This document shows positions 33,156 through 44,504 of a DNA stretch of 64,000 nt, one piece after another (position 1 is the first letter of the stretch; each line of letters begins with the position of its first letter). The stretch is taken from positions 45,213,288 through 45,277,287 of the forward strand of contig OX637288.1 of the NCBI GenBank assembly GCA_951799445.1, given 5' to 3'. A model generated the notes under the pieces. It saw only the letters and a program-made list of their open reading frames with translations. It searched no databases and was not told where the DNA came from. This stretch comes from Pseudisothecium myosuroides. Its lineage: Eukaryota > Streptophyta > Bryopsida > Hypnales > Lembophyllaceae. The position numbers were made by a program, and so were the translations under genes.

Positions 33156-34131
33156 TTAATAACATGTATGCCAAATTTCAAGGTCAAAAGATTTACCAAA
33201 AAAAAATTATGCTAATTCTACCAACATGTGTAGTTGTGAGAATGATATTTTTAGCCCTTGGGATAGTGTCATTTTATGGGTAAATTTTCACATGGATGTA
33301 AAAAATCATTCTCACAACTACACATGTTAGTAGAATTAGAATATCTTTTTTTGGTAAATCTTTTGACCTTAAAATTTTCCACTCTTTTTATCAATATTGA
33401 TATGATCTCATGCCAAAAAATTCATGGTAAAATGTATTTTTTTCAGCCCTTGGGATAGTGTCAAAGTTGGTAGTAGTGAAATTTTTTTCACAACTATACA
33501 CGGTGGCAAATTTTGAATATCTTTTTTTGTGTGAATCTTTTGACCTTGAAATTTGGCAAACATGTTATTAACATAGAGATAATTCCATAATAAAAATTTC
33601 ATGATAAATAAACAATTTTTCAACCCTTGGGGGAGAGTCTCAAATTTGGAAGTAGTGAAATTGATTCTCACAACTACACATGTTGGTAGATTTTAAATAT
33701 CTTTTTTTGTGTAAATCTTTTGAACTTGAAATTTGGAACACATATTATCAACATAGAGATGATTTCATTTCAAAAACTCCATGGTAAAAAAAAAAGATTT
33801 CAGCCCTCAAGACGGTGTCAAAGTTGGTAGCAGTGACAGGAGTAGTGAAAATTTTCTCACCGCTACACTTGTTGGTAGACTTTGAATATCTTTTTTTTGG
33901 TGAATCTTTTGACCTTGAAATTTGGTGCACATATTATTAACATAAAATGTTTCTATGACAAACATTTCATGGTAAAAGAGCAATTTTTCAGCCCTCAAAA
34001 GGCTGTCAAAGTTGGCAAATGTGAAATTTCCTTCCCTGCAAATGCAAAAACGCCATTTTGAATGCTACCCCATTGTACATGTTGAGTTGGAAACAACAGT
34101 AATAGTACGTGAGCCCAAGAATGCAAGATTG

Positions 34132-34275
34132 CGCTATAAGAAACCCGCATTTTAGATGATGTTACATTGGGTGTTATTATTGACATAAAAACACAAGTTG
34201 TTTAATTGGACGTTTATTAAAATTTGTCTCCTAAAATTATGCTAATGTCACCTAAAATGCGGGTTTCTTATAGTG
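34132..34275. mobile_element. CACTA-type MITE, 144 bp
   Basis: The right end inverted reads CACTATAAGAAACCCGCATT and the left end reads CGCTATAAGAAACCCGCATT. TTG flanks both sides (34,129-34,131 and 34,276-34,278). CACTA-like terminus with a 3-bp target duplication. Confidence 0.82.
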
Positions 34276-34343
34276 TTGTGAGCATTGAGCATCTATAATA
34301 TAGATACCACACACTATAGAAGGTGTCTGTATCATAAACACCT

Positions 34344-34478
34344 ATAATATCGGTATTTATAACATATATACCCTATAATCATAGACGGTTTCTATAATAT
34401 ATACACCTATAACATAGGTGTGTAGTATTCTAGACTCATGGGCTCACATTCCTATGCTCACATAATAGCAACCCTCCC
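34344..34478. repeat. Dispersed repeat, copy 2 (partner 27,220-27,356)
   Basis: Same blocks as copy 1. It lies directly downstream of the 144-bp CACTA MITE. Confidence 0.7.
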
Positions 34479-34605
34479 TAGTGAAGAATAGAATGTTCCA
34501 AAACATAAAATTCCTCACCGAAATTCCAAAACAAATTTTTTGGCAATCCAAACAATTAGATTATAGCCTCGATTATAGCATTGTCTCTTCTGAATGCATT
34601 GTTAC

Positions 34606-34809
34606 CACTACAAGAGAAAGGGGTGTTTTAAGTATAGTCCTAGGAGTATAGTCATATAAGTATTGACCGTTTAAGGGTGTTTTAAGTAAAATTTTACTAG
34701 AAATACATGAGTTTCTAGTAAAATTTTATTCAAAACACCCCTAAAAGATCATTACTTATATGACTATATTCCTTGGACTACACTTAAAACATCCCTTTCT
34801 CTTGTAGTG
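34606..34809. mobile_element. CACTA-type MITE, 204 bp, copy 2
   Basis: CACTACAAGAGAAAGGGGTG to its inverse ending CTCTTGTAGTG, with target duplication TAC (34,603-34,605 and 34,810-34,812). Same length as copy 1 at 2,437-2,640. The ends are better preserved here. Confidence 0.93.
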
Positions 34810-34812
34810 TAC

Positions 34813-35689
34813 AATGACAAATTGTTGTTTTTTGTAAGAAATTGTCATGAATAACAAAAGGGGTACACATGTCATCTTTCCATTGGTTGCAAAACTTTTA
34901 CATTCAAAAATTCTCAAAGGGATACACAGATAGTCTTTTTATTAAATCAACTTCTAAAATTTTATTCAAAGAAAAACATTACAAGTGTTTGAAAGTTTAG
35001 TTTTGGGGCATTGATCAATGATCCTGAACAACCTAAAATCTCATTGCTCCCCTAATCTCTGTAGCCAAACATGTTGTAGCCAAACATGTAGGAATTCTAA
35101 ACCCTAATCTCTTGAACAACCTCATCTTCAATCTAATTGTTTGTTTCTCCTTCTTCGTCCCCTTCTGATTTCTAAAATTGTACAAAGATGAAGAGAAAAG
35201 TATTCAGAAATACAAATATTAGTGAAAATAAAGTGGAAGCTTTTGACTTGCGCAACTAATAGAAAAATTGACCACCTCTAAAGGAGTAAGGTAGACCAAC
35301 CCAATTCCATCCATTGTCCAATTCCATCCCCTACTTTTGGCTAGAAAGACATCCAAATTTATTCATTTTTATGACAAAATCAGTGCATTAATGCCTACAA
35401 GGGTAACGTGTCAATCTTTTACTGGTAAATATTAAGTCCCATTAGATAGATGGAAAGGTTATGCAGTGTTTACAAGACATTTATGACTCCACTTTATGGG
35501 CAATTTTATAATTTCAAAGTTGACCACTTTAGAAATCAAGAGAAATTACAATTTTAATTGGAAAAATTATAATTCCGCTTGTATTTGTTTTGTGAAGCAA
35601 GTGCACATTTCTAAAATATTTGCACCCCTCTTGGAGTTGGCCCCAAGATATTCAAATTGCAAATCAAGGTGGTATTAGGCTTGTCTACC
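34813..35689. other. Intergenic DNA, nothing recognised
   Basis: AT-rich, with the frame 35,496-35,678 lacking any recognised feature. Confidence 0.4.
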
Positions 35690-35693
35690 TTAA

Positions 35694-36581
35694 CCCCTTA
35701 AGGACCAAAGTCCTCTTGGAGGACTTTTGGGATTTCAGGCAGGCTCGTGTGACCTCAAATTTTGACCTGTTTTTTTGAATTTTTTTGAAGATAGGAAATG
35801 TTAGTAGCTTTCTAAAAATATATTTTTTTTCCAATTGATGCCTAGGAGCAAAAGTTATGCCACTTTAAGTCAAAAAAGCCGTTCGCTGGGTAGAAAAAAA
35901 AATGAATTTTTTTAATCAAAGGTCATGTTTTTGTCTATATTTGAAGCTTTGATTAAATCTATTTGGATTTAGAATGAGAAATTCATGAGCAATCTTGGTT
36001 TTTGGGCAAACTAAGCATTTTTTTTTTAAAAAACTTATAAAATTCATTTTTGAATGCAATTTTCAATTTTTTTCAATTTTTTTTTCCACAGGGTTAAGTT
36101 TGTATGCAAGAACACCCCCACCATTGGGATTATGGTGTTTTAATTCCACCTAAGAGCTATTAACAATTTAGTGTTTCATTCAATTTTTTGGAGCTACTTC
36201 TACTTAACAATTTTTTGATATGTGAAAATCAAGTTTTGACATTCTGAAAAAAAATTCCTCAACTCTCAACTCAAATGTTCAACATAAAAAAAATTAACTT
36301 TATGGTGTGTAATCCAAAAAAATCCACAAATGGCTGTCAAAGTCATCTGAAATTGCAGGCTACAGTTCAAAAAAACTTCTTTTTCCAACTTCAAATGCTA
36401 ATATCTTCCAATCCATAAGGTCAAACTTCATGAAATCTTTACCACATGATTTGAGACAAGTGAAGAACAAGATCCTATGGTTAGATTCTAAAAAAAAGTT
36501 TTTTGGTTTAGGGAGTGATTGCAACAGAAATGACAATTTTCAGTGGTTTTGGAGCCAGAAAATGCCTTGGTCCTTTAGGGG
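35694..36581. mobile_element. TTAA-target element E3, 888 bp
   Basis: TTAA on both sides (35,690-35,693 and 36,582-36,585). The left end is CCCCTTAAGGACCAAAG and the right end, inverted, CCCCTAAAGGACCAAGGC. It belongs to the same subfamily as E4, which lies in the opposite orientation at 45.8 kb. Non-coding. Confidence 0.82.
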
Positions 36582-36585
36582 TTAA

Positions 36586-37821
36586 ACCCTCAAGTACATA
36601 AGCTTCTTGTGTAGCATTACCAATTGCAACTACAGTTTCAATTGACAAAATAAGGAAAATACAAGTAGATATCTAGTCGCTTGCTGGGGAGCTCTTGTGT
36701 ACACACTCCTGCTCGTTGGGCCAACCGCAAGCCCATTTTAACAATTTAGACACCTTGCAAGGAATATGGAGAACTTACAATCTTAACCCTTGATCAAGTG
36801 CCCAAGCTAAAGAAAAATAGTTCTTCAATGGATATTGTCCATGAATTTAAAAAATAAAAAAATAAATAGTCGTCTTTGAAAGTCAAGTGTCAAATACAAT
36901 AACTTTCAAAACATATTTTTTTTCTTCAAAATAGATATGGTTTGATCGTCCTATTGGTAACCCTTCTTTTGAGCTTTTTTCATTTTTTTTTTGAAATCCT
37001 AAAGGTATGAAAGTGCTCATTTAGGCACCTAGGGGTATATAACAGAGATGGGGGATATGGAGAAAACATAACCTTCCATGCTGCATCTAAGTTATAGGGT
37101 AATCTTCTTCATCACCAGGAGCGGCTCCACATTCATATGTGCATGGATTAAAGTGGGCCTTAATTGGCTTTGATTTCTTTTGGAGCCATTACTTACCCCC
37201 TAAAGATGTCCAATTTCTGGACAACGAATAGATTGAAACTCAAGTTTCCTTCTTGGATGAAAGTCATCATAATTTGTGGAGATACTTTATCAAGTTGTTG
37301 TCCTATCTGATGGTTGGATTTGGTGTTATTAGAATACATATTTATTTTTCTAAAATTACAAATGTGGAAGTAGGTCAAGTGGTTGACCAAGCCAAAATTG
37401 CATTGACTCTAGTTCAAACTGAATTTGCAAAAATGTGATCATAGATTGAAAGAACACAAAAATCTCAAAAGATCACCATGTCATAAGAACCTCATTTCAA
37501 ATCCATTCCAACAAATTGTACTCAAAAAATGATAATATTTTGCTTGTAGTTGAATTTGGAAGGAATTTTGAAATTTTCCTTTCAAAATTTATAAAAAAAA
37601 TAATGGTAAAAGCATTGGTGAATCTAACTGTACGGATGCAATTTAAAACTCAAAATCTACAACTTTTATTTGTATATCACTTCCAAAATATTTGTCTACG
37701 TAGCACTTTATAATGATTTTTCTCAAATTGTGAATTCAGGAGAGTACTATGTACCTGTAGAGGTTAATGGACACAAATGAAGAGAAAGAACAAGTGACTC
37801 AAAGACTATATACCTTTCTAA
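36586..37821. other. AT-rich intergenic DNA, nothing firmly recognised
   Basis: Small unrelated frames only. CCCCCTAAAGATGTCC at about 37,196 and the inverted CCTCTACAGG before TTAA near 37,764 weakly resemble TTAA-element ends, but I do not assign an element. Confidence 0.35.
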
Positions 37822-38938
37822 ACCATTTTCTTTTCTTTTCATTTTTATGAACTGCCAAAGTGGCGATATTAACCCCTAAGCGCCCAAGCCTTTTGAAGTG
37901 TGTTTTTCCTAGGAAAAAAGAACGTGGGCTTATAGTTAAATCTCCAATAAAGCAAATTGTTTTTTTTTCCTAAATCTAACCATATAGATGTTTAAAGATC
38001 TTGCTTATTGATGTGCATACCCATTTTGAGTGTGAAATTGCATAGGAGTTGTAAGATTATAACAAGAGAAATGTATGTATCATGTTTTTAGTATGCTACC
38101 CTCTCCATAATGTTTGAGAAATTTGCATATAAAAGTTTTGGGGGATTGGAGGTGCCATGAACAACTACAAATTGTTTTAGCACACTAAAATGCACTTCCA
38201 AAAAACTAAAGTTCAAATGAAGAGCTATCAAATTCATTACACAATATTGTTTGCAATTGTTGAAACGCAATTCTTTGTTTAAGTAGAAACCGCAAATAAC
38301 TCCAAATCAACACTTGCAAGTTTTTAATTTTCAACAGTAAAAATCATGAAAATACTTTATTCTTTCTATTGGAACCATTTTCAGAGCAAATGGATACACA
38401 CAATTTTTTAAATCTCAAATCAAGTGAAATTGGCAAACTTTGCTCAAAGCCGGGCAATGAAGTAAAATTGGCAAGCTTTACTCTTCCTTCATGGTAAATA
38501 CATGCATTTGAGGACCTCTCAAAAATCAAATATTAACCTTTTTCAGTGAAAAATAAAAGCTTCCATAGTTAACCTTCAAAATTGCTTGTAAAATATATAA
38601 TTTTAAACCGATCAAAGGAATTTAACTGCCCACACTAAAATGAGCTTGAAATTTTAGATCAACTATAAATGATTGGTTGGACAATTAGGGGTTAACTCTT
38701 ATAGTGGTGTTCCAAATTTCAACATTTATCTACATATTGGATTAGAAAATATCACATTAACATATATCACATATCCATAATTATGTTTTCATCCACAATC
38801 TAGCAATTTCATCCAAGATTTTTTCTTAATTTGAAGTTTTTTGGCAATTTTCCGCCTTTTCAATACTATTTGTGTTCCAAGGGCGTGGTGCAGGGTCCAT
38901 TACTTTGGTGCAAATGGCTGCCAAATTACCAAAAACTC
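37822..38938. mobile_element. Diverged hAT MITE copy split by TTAA element E5
   Basis: In inverted orientation this follows the 297-bp hAT MITE: ATGAACTGCCAAAGTGGCGA on the left of E5, and TATAGTGGTGTTCCAAATTT through TTGGTGCAAATGGCTGCC on the right. The outer ends are decayed, so the limits are approximate and no target duplication is seen. Confidence 0.65.
37873..38691. mobile_element. TTAA-target element E5, 819 bp, inside a hAT MITE
   Basis: TTAA on both sides (37,869-37,872 and 38,692-38,695). Ends CCCCTAAGCGCCCAAGCC and, inverted, CCCCTAATTGTCCAACC. Without E5 and one TTAA the host reads GCGATATTAACTCTTATAG, matching base for base in length with GCGATATTGAATATTATAG in the intact hAT copy. 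This is a clean empty-site comparison. Confidence 0.85.
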
Positions 38939-39449
38939 CTTGTTGTTCTAAACATTTTATAACCAGAGATTTCTTTCCTTCCAATGATACCCAACAAATG
39001 ATGGAACATTCCTCCCCAAGCTTCTTAGGAAGACTAACGTTTTATCCATACCTTAAATTAGGCTCTTTGTTACGGTGAGATCTTTGAAATCGTGTGTCCT
39101 TCGGTTGCAATATTAGTTTTGTTGGAAAGCCCTTTGCAAGGAAGGTGGCACGGGCTTTGTTTTGTGGCAATTGGACCTACGGTGTCAAATTATTGAATTT
39201 CAAGGTTTTTATGAATTAAAAAATTAAAAAATTACGTTTATTTTTATTTTATTATACTGTGGCAACGACATAGGGAACACTAGTTTTAATTAAAGTAGCT
39301 TCACTAGAAGCTGATTAATTATGTTATGCTTTAATTAGTCTTGAATGAATAAACTACTCTTTGACATATGGATGTTCATCTACGAGAATTGAGTGGACTT
39401 GAGAACTACATAGAACTGAGTGAACTTAGGACCAAATGTGGGCATGCTG
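38939..39449. other. Intergenic DNA, nothing recognised
   Basis: Upstream of the polygalacturonase 5' flank repeat. No supported gene. Confidence 0.35.
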
Positions 39450-39475
39450 ACTTCATACCGTAACGGAGTTCTATG

Positions 39476-39676
39476 AGAGCCGGTTGCCATTGGGAGCTGG
39501 ACCTCCGGTGTCCAGCTCCGCTAAAGCTGAACTATAGAGCAGGAGCTTCTGGACCCCATCCTGGAGCTTACTTTAGAAAATGTACCGCTCATCAAGATTC
39601 CAGAGTTTTTGAAGCAGGCTGCCCGTGGTCAACCTGGACGGGCCTCCAGTTCCGACTCCCAATGGCAACAGGCTCT
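39476..39676. mobile_element. Hairpin insertion, 201 bp, with 21-bp inverted ends
   Basis: AGAGCCGGTTGCCATTGGGA at the left matches the inverse of the right end, AGAGCCTGTTGCCATTGGGA. The flanks are GAGTTCTATG and GAGTTCGGTA, a partial 10-bp match that might be a degraded Mutator-like target duplication. It interrupts the repeat that is also found at 7,996-8,180. Confidence 0.55.
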
Positions 39677-39689
39677 GAGTTCGGTACGC

Positions 39690-39805
39690 ACCGTGGAGAA
39701 CAGCTCTGGGCGAGCTCCGTCCGGTGACGGCTGGTCACGTCCGGCCACGTCCGGCCACGTCCGGCAACGGCTTGTTACGTCCGGTCACGTCGGGATTCTG
39801 TGGTT
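39690..39805 (+). repeat. Short tandem repeats of the GGTCACGTCCGG type
   Basis: Repeated GTCACGTCCGG / CCACGTCCGG units. Related blocks are at 8,060-8,150 and, inverted, at 5,620-5,665. Confidence 0.7.
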
Positions 39806-40082
39806 GAATGGGGAAGCGTGTGGGTTTCTGTTCATAACATTCTTGGAGAGCCATGTTTAGTCTTTTGGCCATTATCATTTCGAAATTACAGAACTTTTGG
39901 ATTTGGCTTGCGGCACACGGAGGAGAGAAAACTCGCGTTTCTTCATTGGGAGGATTGAGATTGTTGCGCGAGGTGCTGAGGTCGCTTCTTGAGGTAGGGC
40001 TTAGGGAACAACTCTTTTCTGAGAGTATGTGTTCTTTGCAGATGCTGGAGATCGTTGGAGTTTTCAAATTCATTGGTGAGTT

Positions 40083-40860
40083 GATTGTCAGCTGTTGAAA
40101 TTCGTCTCCGATTGTCAATTCTTGGTGGATTCAGGGGCAGAGAGTTTTATTAGACTGTTTTGGCTTTTTTTTTGGTCAATTTCTAGCTGTCAGGCTGTCG
40201 GTGTCTATCTAGACCCTAAGGCGTTTGACGAATTGCGGATTACAAGACGGGATAGAGCTATTTGTTTTTTGCTAGGGATCTGGATAGTGGAGATTTGAAA
40301 TTGCCATGTGACGTTCGGGTTGTGAGCTGATTGTGAGCTGTTGAATTGAATTCGTCTCCGAGTGCCAATTCTTGGTTGATTCTGGGGCTGATTGTTTTGT
40401 GAGACTTTTTTTTTTTTTTCTTGTCAATTCCTAGCTGTCAGGCTGTCGGTGGATATCTAAACCCTTAAGGCGTAGTAGGAATTGCGGATTACAGGACAGA
40501 CTAGAGCTATTTGTTGTTCGCTATGGATCTGGATACCGGAGATTTGGAATTGCCATGTGATGCTCATGTTGATGTTTAGAGGTGTCAGTTCCCTTGATAT
40601 CTGTTTGTGAGCCGTTGGAATTCGTCTCCGAGTGTCAATTCTTGGTTGATTCAGGGGCAGAGAGTTCTATGATTCTGCCTATCTTGTCACTTTCTAGCTC
40701 AGGCTATTGGTTGAGATGTAAACCCTAAGTTTAGGAAAAATTGCGATTACATGACGGGCACGAACGCCTTATATCGATTGGTAAGAGCTATTCGCTGTTC
40801 ACTAGAGATCTGAATAACGCATATTTGAAATTGTCAGGGGACCGAGTTCGCAGATCTTGA
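40083..40860 (+). repeat. Three-copy tandem repeat, 250-270 bp units, upstream of the polygalacturonase
   Basis: The anchor AATTCGTCTCCGA occurs at 40,099, 40,349 and 40,619. Each unit runs on through CAATTCTTGGT, a T-rich stretch, TAGCTGTCAGGCT or a variant, AATTGCGGATTACA and GAGCTATT. One unit is also present in inverted orientation at 5,100-5,320. The array lies 0.9-1.7 kb upstream of the start codon, in promoter or leader DNA. Confidence 0.8.
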
Positions 40861-41786
40861 TGTTGTGATGTTTCGCTGTGGATTTTGTTCTTACGATGCT
40901 CAGGAGTGTAAGAGAGTCGTTTTGTGTAGAGTGCCTGTAGCTGGATTTTTTTATATTCGTTTGTGCAAATTTAAAAGTGTTAGTCAGAAATAATTTTACT
41001 TTCTCTATCGTGTCGATATAGGGATAGATGTCATGAACTGACCGACATAGTGGCATGGAAAAGCTATTGTGGAGTGATACACGAGCACCTAGAAATTGTC
41101 AAGGTTGCCCAGGTCGTACTCCGGAGACTAAGTCCACTTATAAAATATCGTGCAGATAAGAACGCACGGTCAGATTGTACGCCAAGATGAGAATGGTCGC
41201 TGTTACTTTTTCTTTTTCATCACTTCTATTATATTTTGGTTCGCAGCTGAAGCAGAGCCCTATCAAATATCGTCAAGCTTTTGTCTTGTTTCACGAAATG
41301 TTTTCGTTTCGTAAGATGGGCGTCACATCAAGAATGGGAATGACGACATATTTCTACTCACTGGTACAGCCCACTGGTTCATCTGAATTAACATTTCGAG
41401 CTCGTTGGTGATCGTATTCCAGGGCGGAGTGTTGGAGCCGAAAGTTTCTGAATTGAGGTGCTGTTCTCCTTTTGAATCGTCGGCACAAGTACCTGATCTT
41501 TGGGCTCGATACTGGATCGGTCCTTGCATACTTTCGAGAAGTTTACGTAGCATCTTTCTCCCATCTTGCCTACGGAAATGGTGTCACTGGACAGGACCAC
41601 CCTTGGTCTTGTGCTGCCTTAATGTCTTACTGGCAAAGAGAACTCTACAGCCTCATCATCAAACTGGGTCAGGAAACAGAAATTTGGGAAATTTACAGGA
41701 AAACAGGGCAGTCAATTACGACAAAGGGGAGGTGTTGTCAACGATATCGAAATTATCACTTCATTTCATTACCTGCGTAAGATCCA
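40861..41786 (+). promoter_or_regulatory. Upstream region of the polygalacturonase gene
   Basis: No independent gene seen. Frames at 41,175-41,411 and 41,405-41,854 overlap the first exon in other frames and lack family features. The transcription start and any leader intron cannot be placed from sequence alone. Confidence 0.35.
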
Positions 41787-44504
41787 ATGACAAGATTGCA
41801 CCGCTTTCAGAGCTTACGACTTCTACTCCTCCTATTGAGCTGCGTAGGTTCTGAGAAATTTTGGCACACATGTTTGGTAGGCCACTCCCTGGCCGACGAC
41901 TCCTTAGAGTCAGATGGAGTTGTGGATACTTCGAGTCCCATGGGCTTTCACAAGAGCATCTTCGGACATGTAAAAGTAAGATATTACCTGACCATTTATC
42001 TTCTGTTCAGTTCAATTATCTTCATTTCCGGATATCAGAACCTCCGCTTGCAAATTACTTGGCGTTGTTTCTCGGAGGAAATTGTAACAGAAGAGCACAC
42101 TTATATAGTTTGTGCAACATACACAGCTTGGTAACTTCCTTTTCTGTTCGCTTTGTGGCGTGTCCATAGAATTTCGTCCTCCATTTATGGGTGTTCGTGA
42201 ATATCTCATCCAGCCGCTTGTTCATACACTGCTAGTAGTGTTTTTCAATTCTCCTATTGTTGTTCGTTATTTATTTATATCTTTATTGTTTCTGAGTCAG
42301 ATGTCCTTACGTTTTGGCAGTCAAAGGAGAGCTGTGCTCACACTGTAAATGATTGGGAACGACGTCCACACAGTGTTTCCGTCACCGATTTTGGTGCAGT
42401 AGGAGATGGCAAGACGTTGAATACACATGCATTCGAGAATGCCTTTTTCTATCTCCGGAGCTACGCTGACAAAGGTGGTGCACAATTGTACATTCCTGCG
42501 GGACGCTGGCTCACTGGAAGTATCACATTGATTAGTCACCTCACGTTATTCCTGGAGAACGGGGCTATTATTCTTGGCTCCCAGGTAATTGCTTAGAATA
42601 CGAAACTTTATGCAAGTGTCTACTTTGAAGAAATTTGGATTTTATTAAGCTGCAATCGGTTGAATGTGTGCATAAAAGAAATGAAGCTTACTTGCCAATA
42701 TATGTGCAGGACTTGAAAGACTATCCAATCGTTCCAGGCTTGCCATCATATGGTCGAGGTCGCGAGCTGCCAGGTCCAAGATATAGTAGCCTTATTAATG
42801 GCGATGGCCTTGAAGATGTTATCATCACAGGTACTCTTAAAACCCACCGTCAGTCAACAAGTGAGCTGCGTGGTTTTAGCCGATTTAGTATCACACTTGC
42901 AATTATGAGGTCTGAGAACCGGAGGTATAGTAGCAGAGTGCCAGAACATGTCAATATGTCATCTTTCAATATGCCAATTCTTTTCAAGAACTTGTGAATC
43001 TAATTTGTAATTCAAAGTTACAGGGACCTGGGATTTTAAACTCTAAATAAGTGATAGTTCAGGTTCTTATAAGAACTGGCATATGATTTCAGGTGATAAT
43101 GGAACAATTGATGGCCAAGGAGCGGTGTGGTGGAGTGGATTTCTCAACAAAACTTTGAATTACACTCGGCCCCATTTGGTAGAGCTTACCGAGTCACAAG
43201 ACATCTTAATTTCAAATCTTACTTTCCAGAATTCTCCATTCTGGACCATCCATCCAGTCTATTGCAAGTAACATCCTAAACCCAGACGTAATTTCCCTAA
43301 ACTCGTTTTTGTTTTGTTGAGATTCATTTCTCACGATGGCACGTCAGAGATTTACTTGCTGCATTTTCGTGTTGTTCCTCGTCATCTTCCACAAGATCAT
43401 TTTACTGAATGAGCCCACAGCAAGTATGTCTTAAACTTCACATAAAAATTCTCTACAAGAACAGAACTTTAATTATTGTATCATGGTTGATTTTGCAGGA
43501 ATGTCGTGGTGAAACACATGACTATCTTGAACCCTAAAACTGCTAAGAACACGGACGGTATTGACCCTGGTACTTCTCCTGACCTTTGCAATAATTGATC
43601 GTCAACCGCACGTGCCTCAGCTGGAGTGATTATTTTCCATGCATTTCTAGACACCTGTCAATGTGACCCCCTAACTACTTACAAATCATGTCTAATTAGT
43701 CGCTTGTATTTCATGGCTACCTTGAAGCCATTTGAAGTAGTTGTTGGACGTTATGCCGGAATGACACGTTTTTATTGTGGGGGTCAATTTGTAGACTCTT
43801 GCCAACATGTCTGTATTGAAGACTGCTACATCAGCGTTGGTGATGATGCGATTTCTATCAAGAGTGGATGGGATCAATATGGAACATCTTTTGGCATGCC
43901 TAGCAAGCATATTCAAGTTCGCCGCATTGTTGCTTTCCCACATTCTGCTGGAATTTCGTTTGGCAGTGAAATGTCTGGTGGCATTTCCAACGTACAGGTC
44001 AGTTGTTACCGTCCTTGCTTTCATAACTGCCTCGTTTTGTTTAGATCAAAATTTCATTGCTGACTGACTTCGCTTCTCATGCAGGTTGACGATATGGTCG
44101 TCTCTGGCGGCAGATGGGGTGTGCGCTTTAAAACCTCAGAAGGGCGTGGAGGATATATCAAAAACGTCACGGTGAAGAACGTCATTATGCATTCTGTCAA
44201 GACTGCAATCGCTGTCATGGGCAACTATGGAGAACATCCTGACGAAGACTGGAATCGTTCTGCGCATCCAGTTATAGAGAACATTCTTGTCCACAATGTG
44301 GTGGGTGAAAACATCACGCAAGCAGGTCTCCTGTTAGGGCTGCCAGAGTCGCCTTTCCGTGACATTCGTCTTGCCAACATAGCCCTTGAAGTCCGTTCAA
44401 CGAAGAGTATCTGGAACTGCTCACTGGTGGCAGGATCCTACTCCTTTGTGTTGCCCAAACCGTGTGTGGAGCTGACACAGGAGAATTTTACTGTCTTGCA
44501 TTGA
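41787..44504 (+). CDS. Polygalacturonase-like glycoside hydrolase family 28 protein, secreted, 480 aa
   Basis: Seven exons with GT-AG borders and consistent phases: 41,787-41,975; 42,321-42,584; 42,710-42,830; 43,093-43,267; 43,499-43,569; 43,795-43,997; 44,085-44,504. The first exon opens with a secretory signal (FQSLRLLLLLLSCVGS). The mature part begins a right-handed beta-helix enzyme (SVTDFGAVGDGKTLNTHAF, about residues 85-103). GH28 hallmarks: NTD (267-269), GDD (289-291), the histidine-containing motif PHSAGISFGSEMSGG (322-336), and RFK (355-357) for the usual R-I-K. The expected role is hydrolysis of pectic homogalacturonan or rhamnogalacturonan in the cell wall. The SFGSEMSGG form is typical of the broad plant GH28 clade, whose exact substrate is mostly unknown. 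Length is normal and all catalytic residues are present, so it is probably functional. A broken copy of exons 5-7 is at 6,909-7,690. Confidence 0.93.

Larger units (their letters stand above)
31610..34080. repeat. Foldback element with tandemly repeated arms
   Basis: Ends TACAATGGGATACCATTCAA (31,612) and, inverted, TACAATGGGGTAGCATTCAA (34,080). The right arm holds about four tandem units of roughly 180 bp, with anchors CATGGTAAA or CATGATAAA near 33,423, 33,602, 33,780 and 33,969. Each unit contains AACTACACATGTTGGTAGA and TTTTGACCTTGAAATTTGG. The left arm holds one to two inverted units and is interrupted by a hAT MITE and by TTAA element E2. The centre of symmetry is near 33,260. Confidence 0.7.

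Noticed and set aside
33270..34000. Roughly 180-bp tandem units as a centromeric satellite
   Set aside because: Only about four diverged units inside a bounded foldback element. No long array is present.
31610..34080. 9-bp target duplication for the palindromic element
   Set aside because: The flanking bases GATGTCTTG and CATGTTGAG agree at too few positions to claim one.
41405..41854. 149-codon plus-strand frame overlapping the first polygalacturonase exon
   Set aside because: It is in another frame, has no family features, and the exon from 41,787 has a clear signal peptide and correct splice phase.
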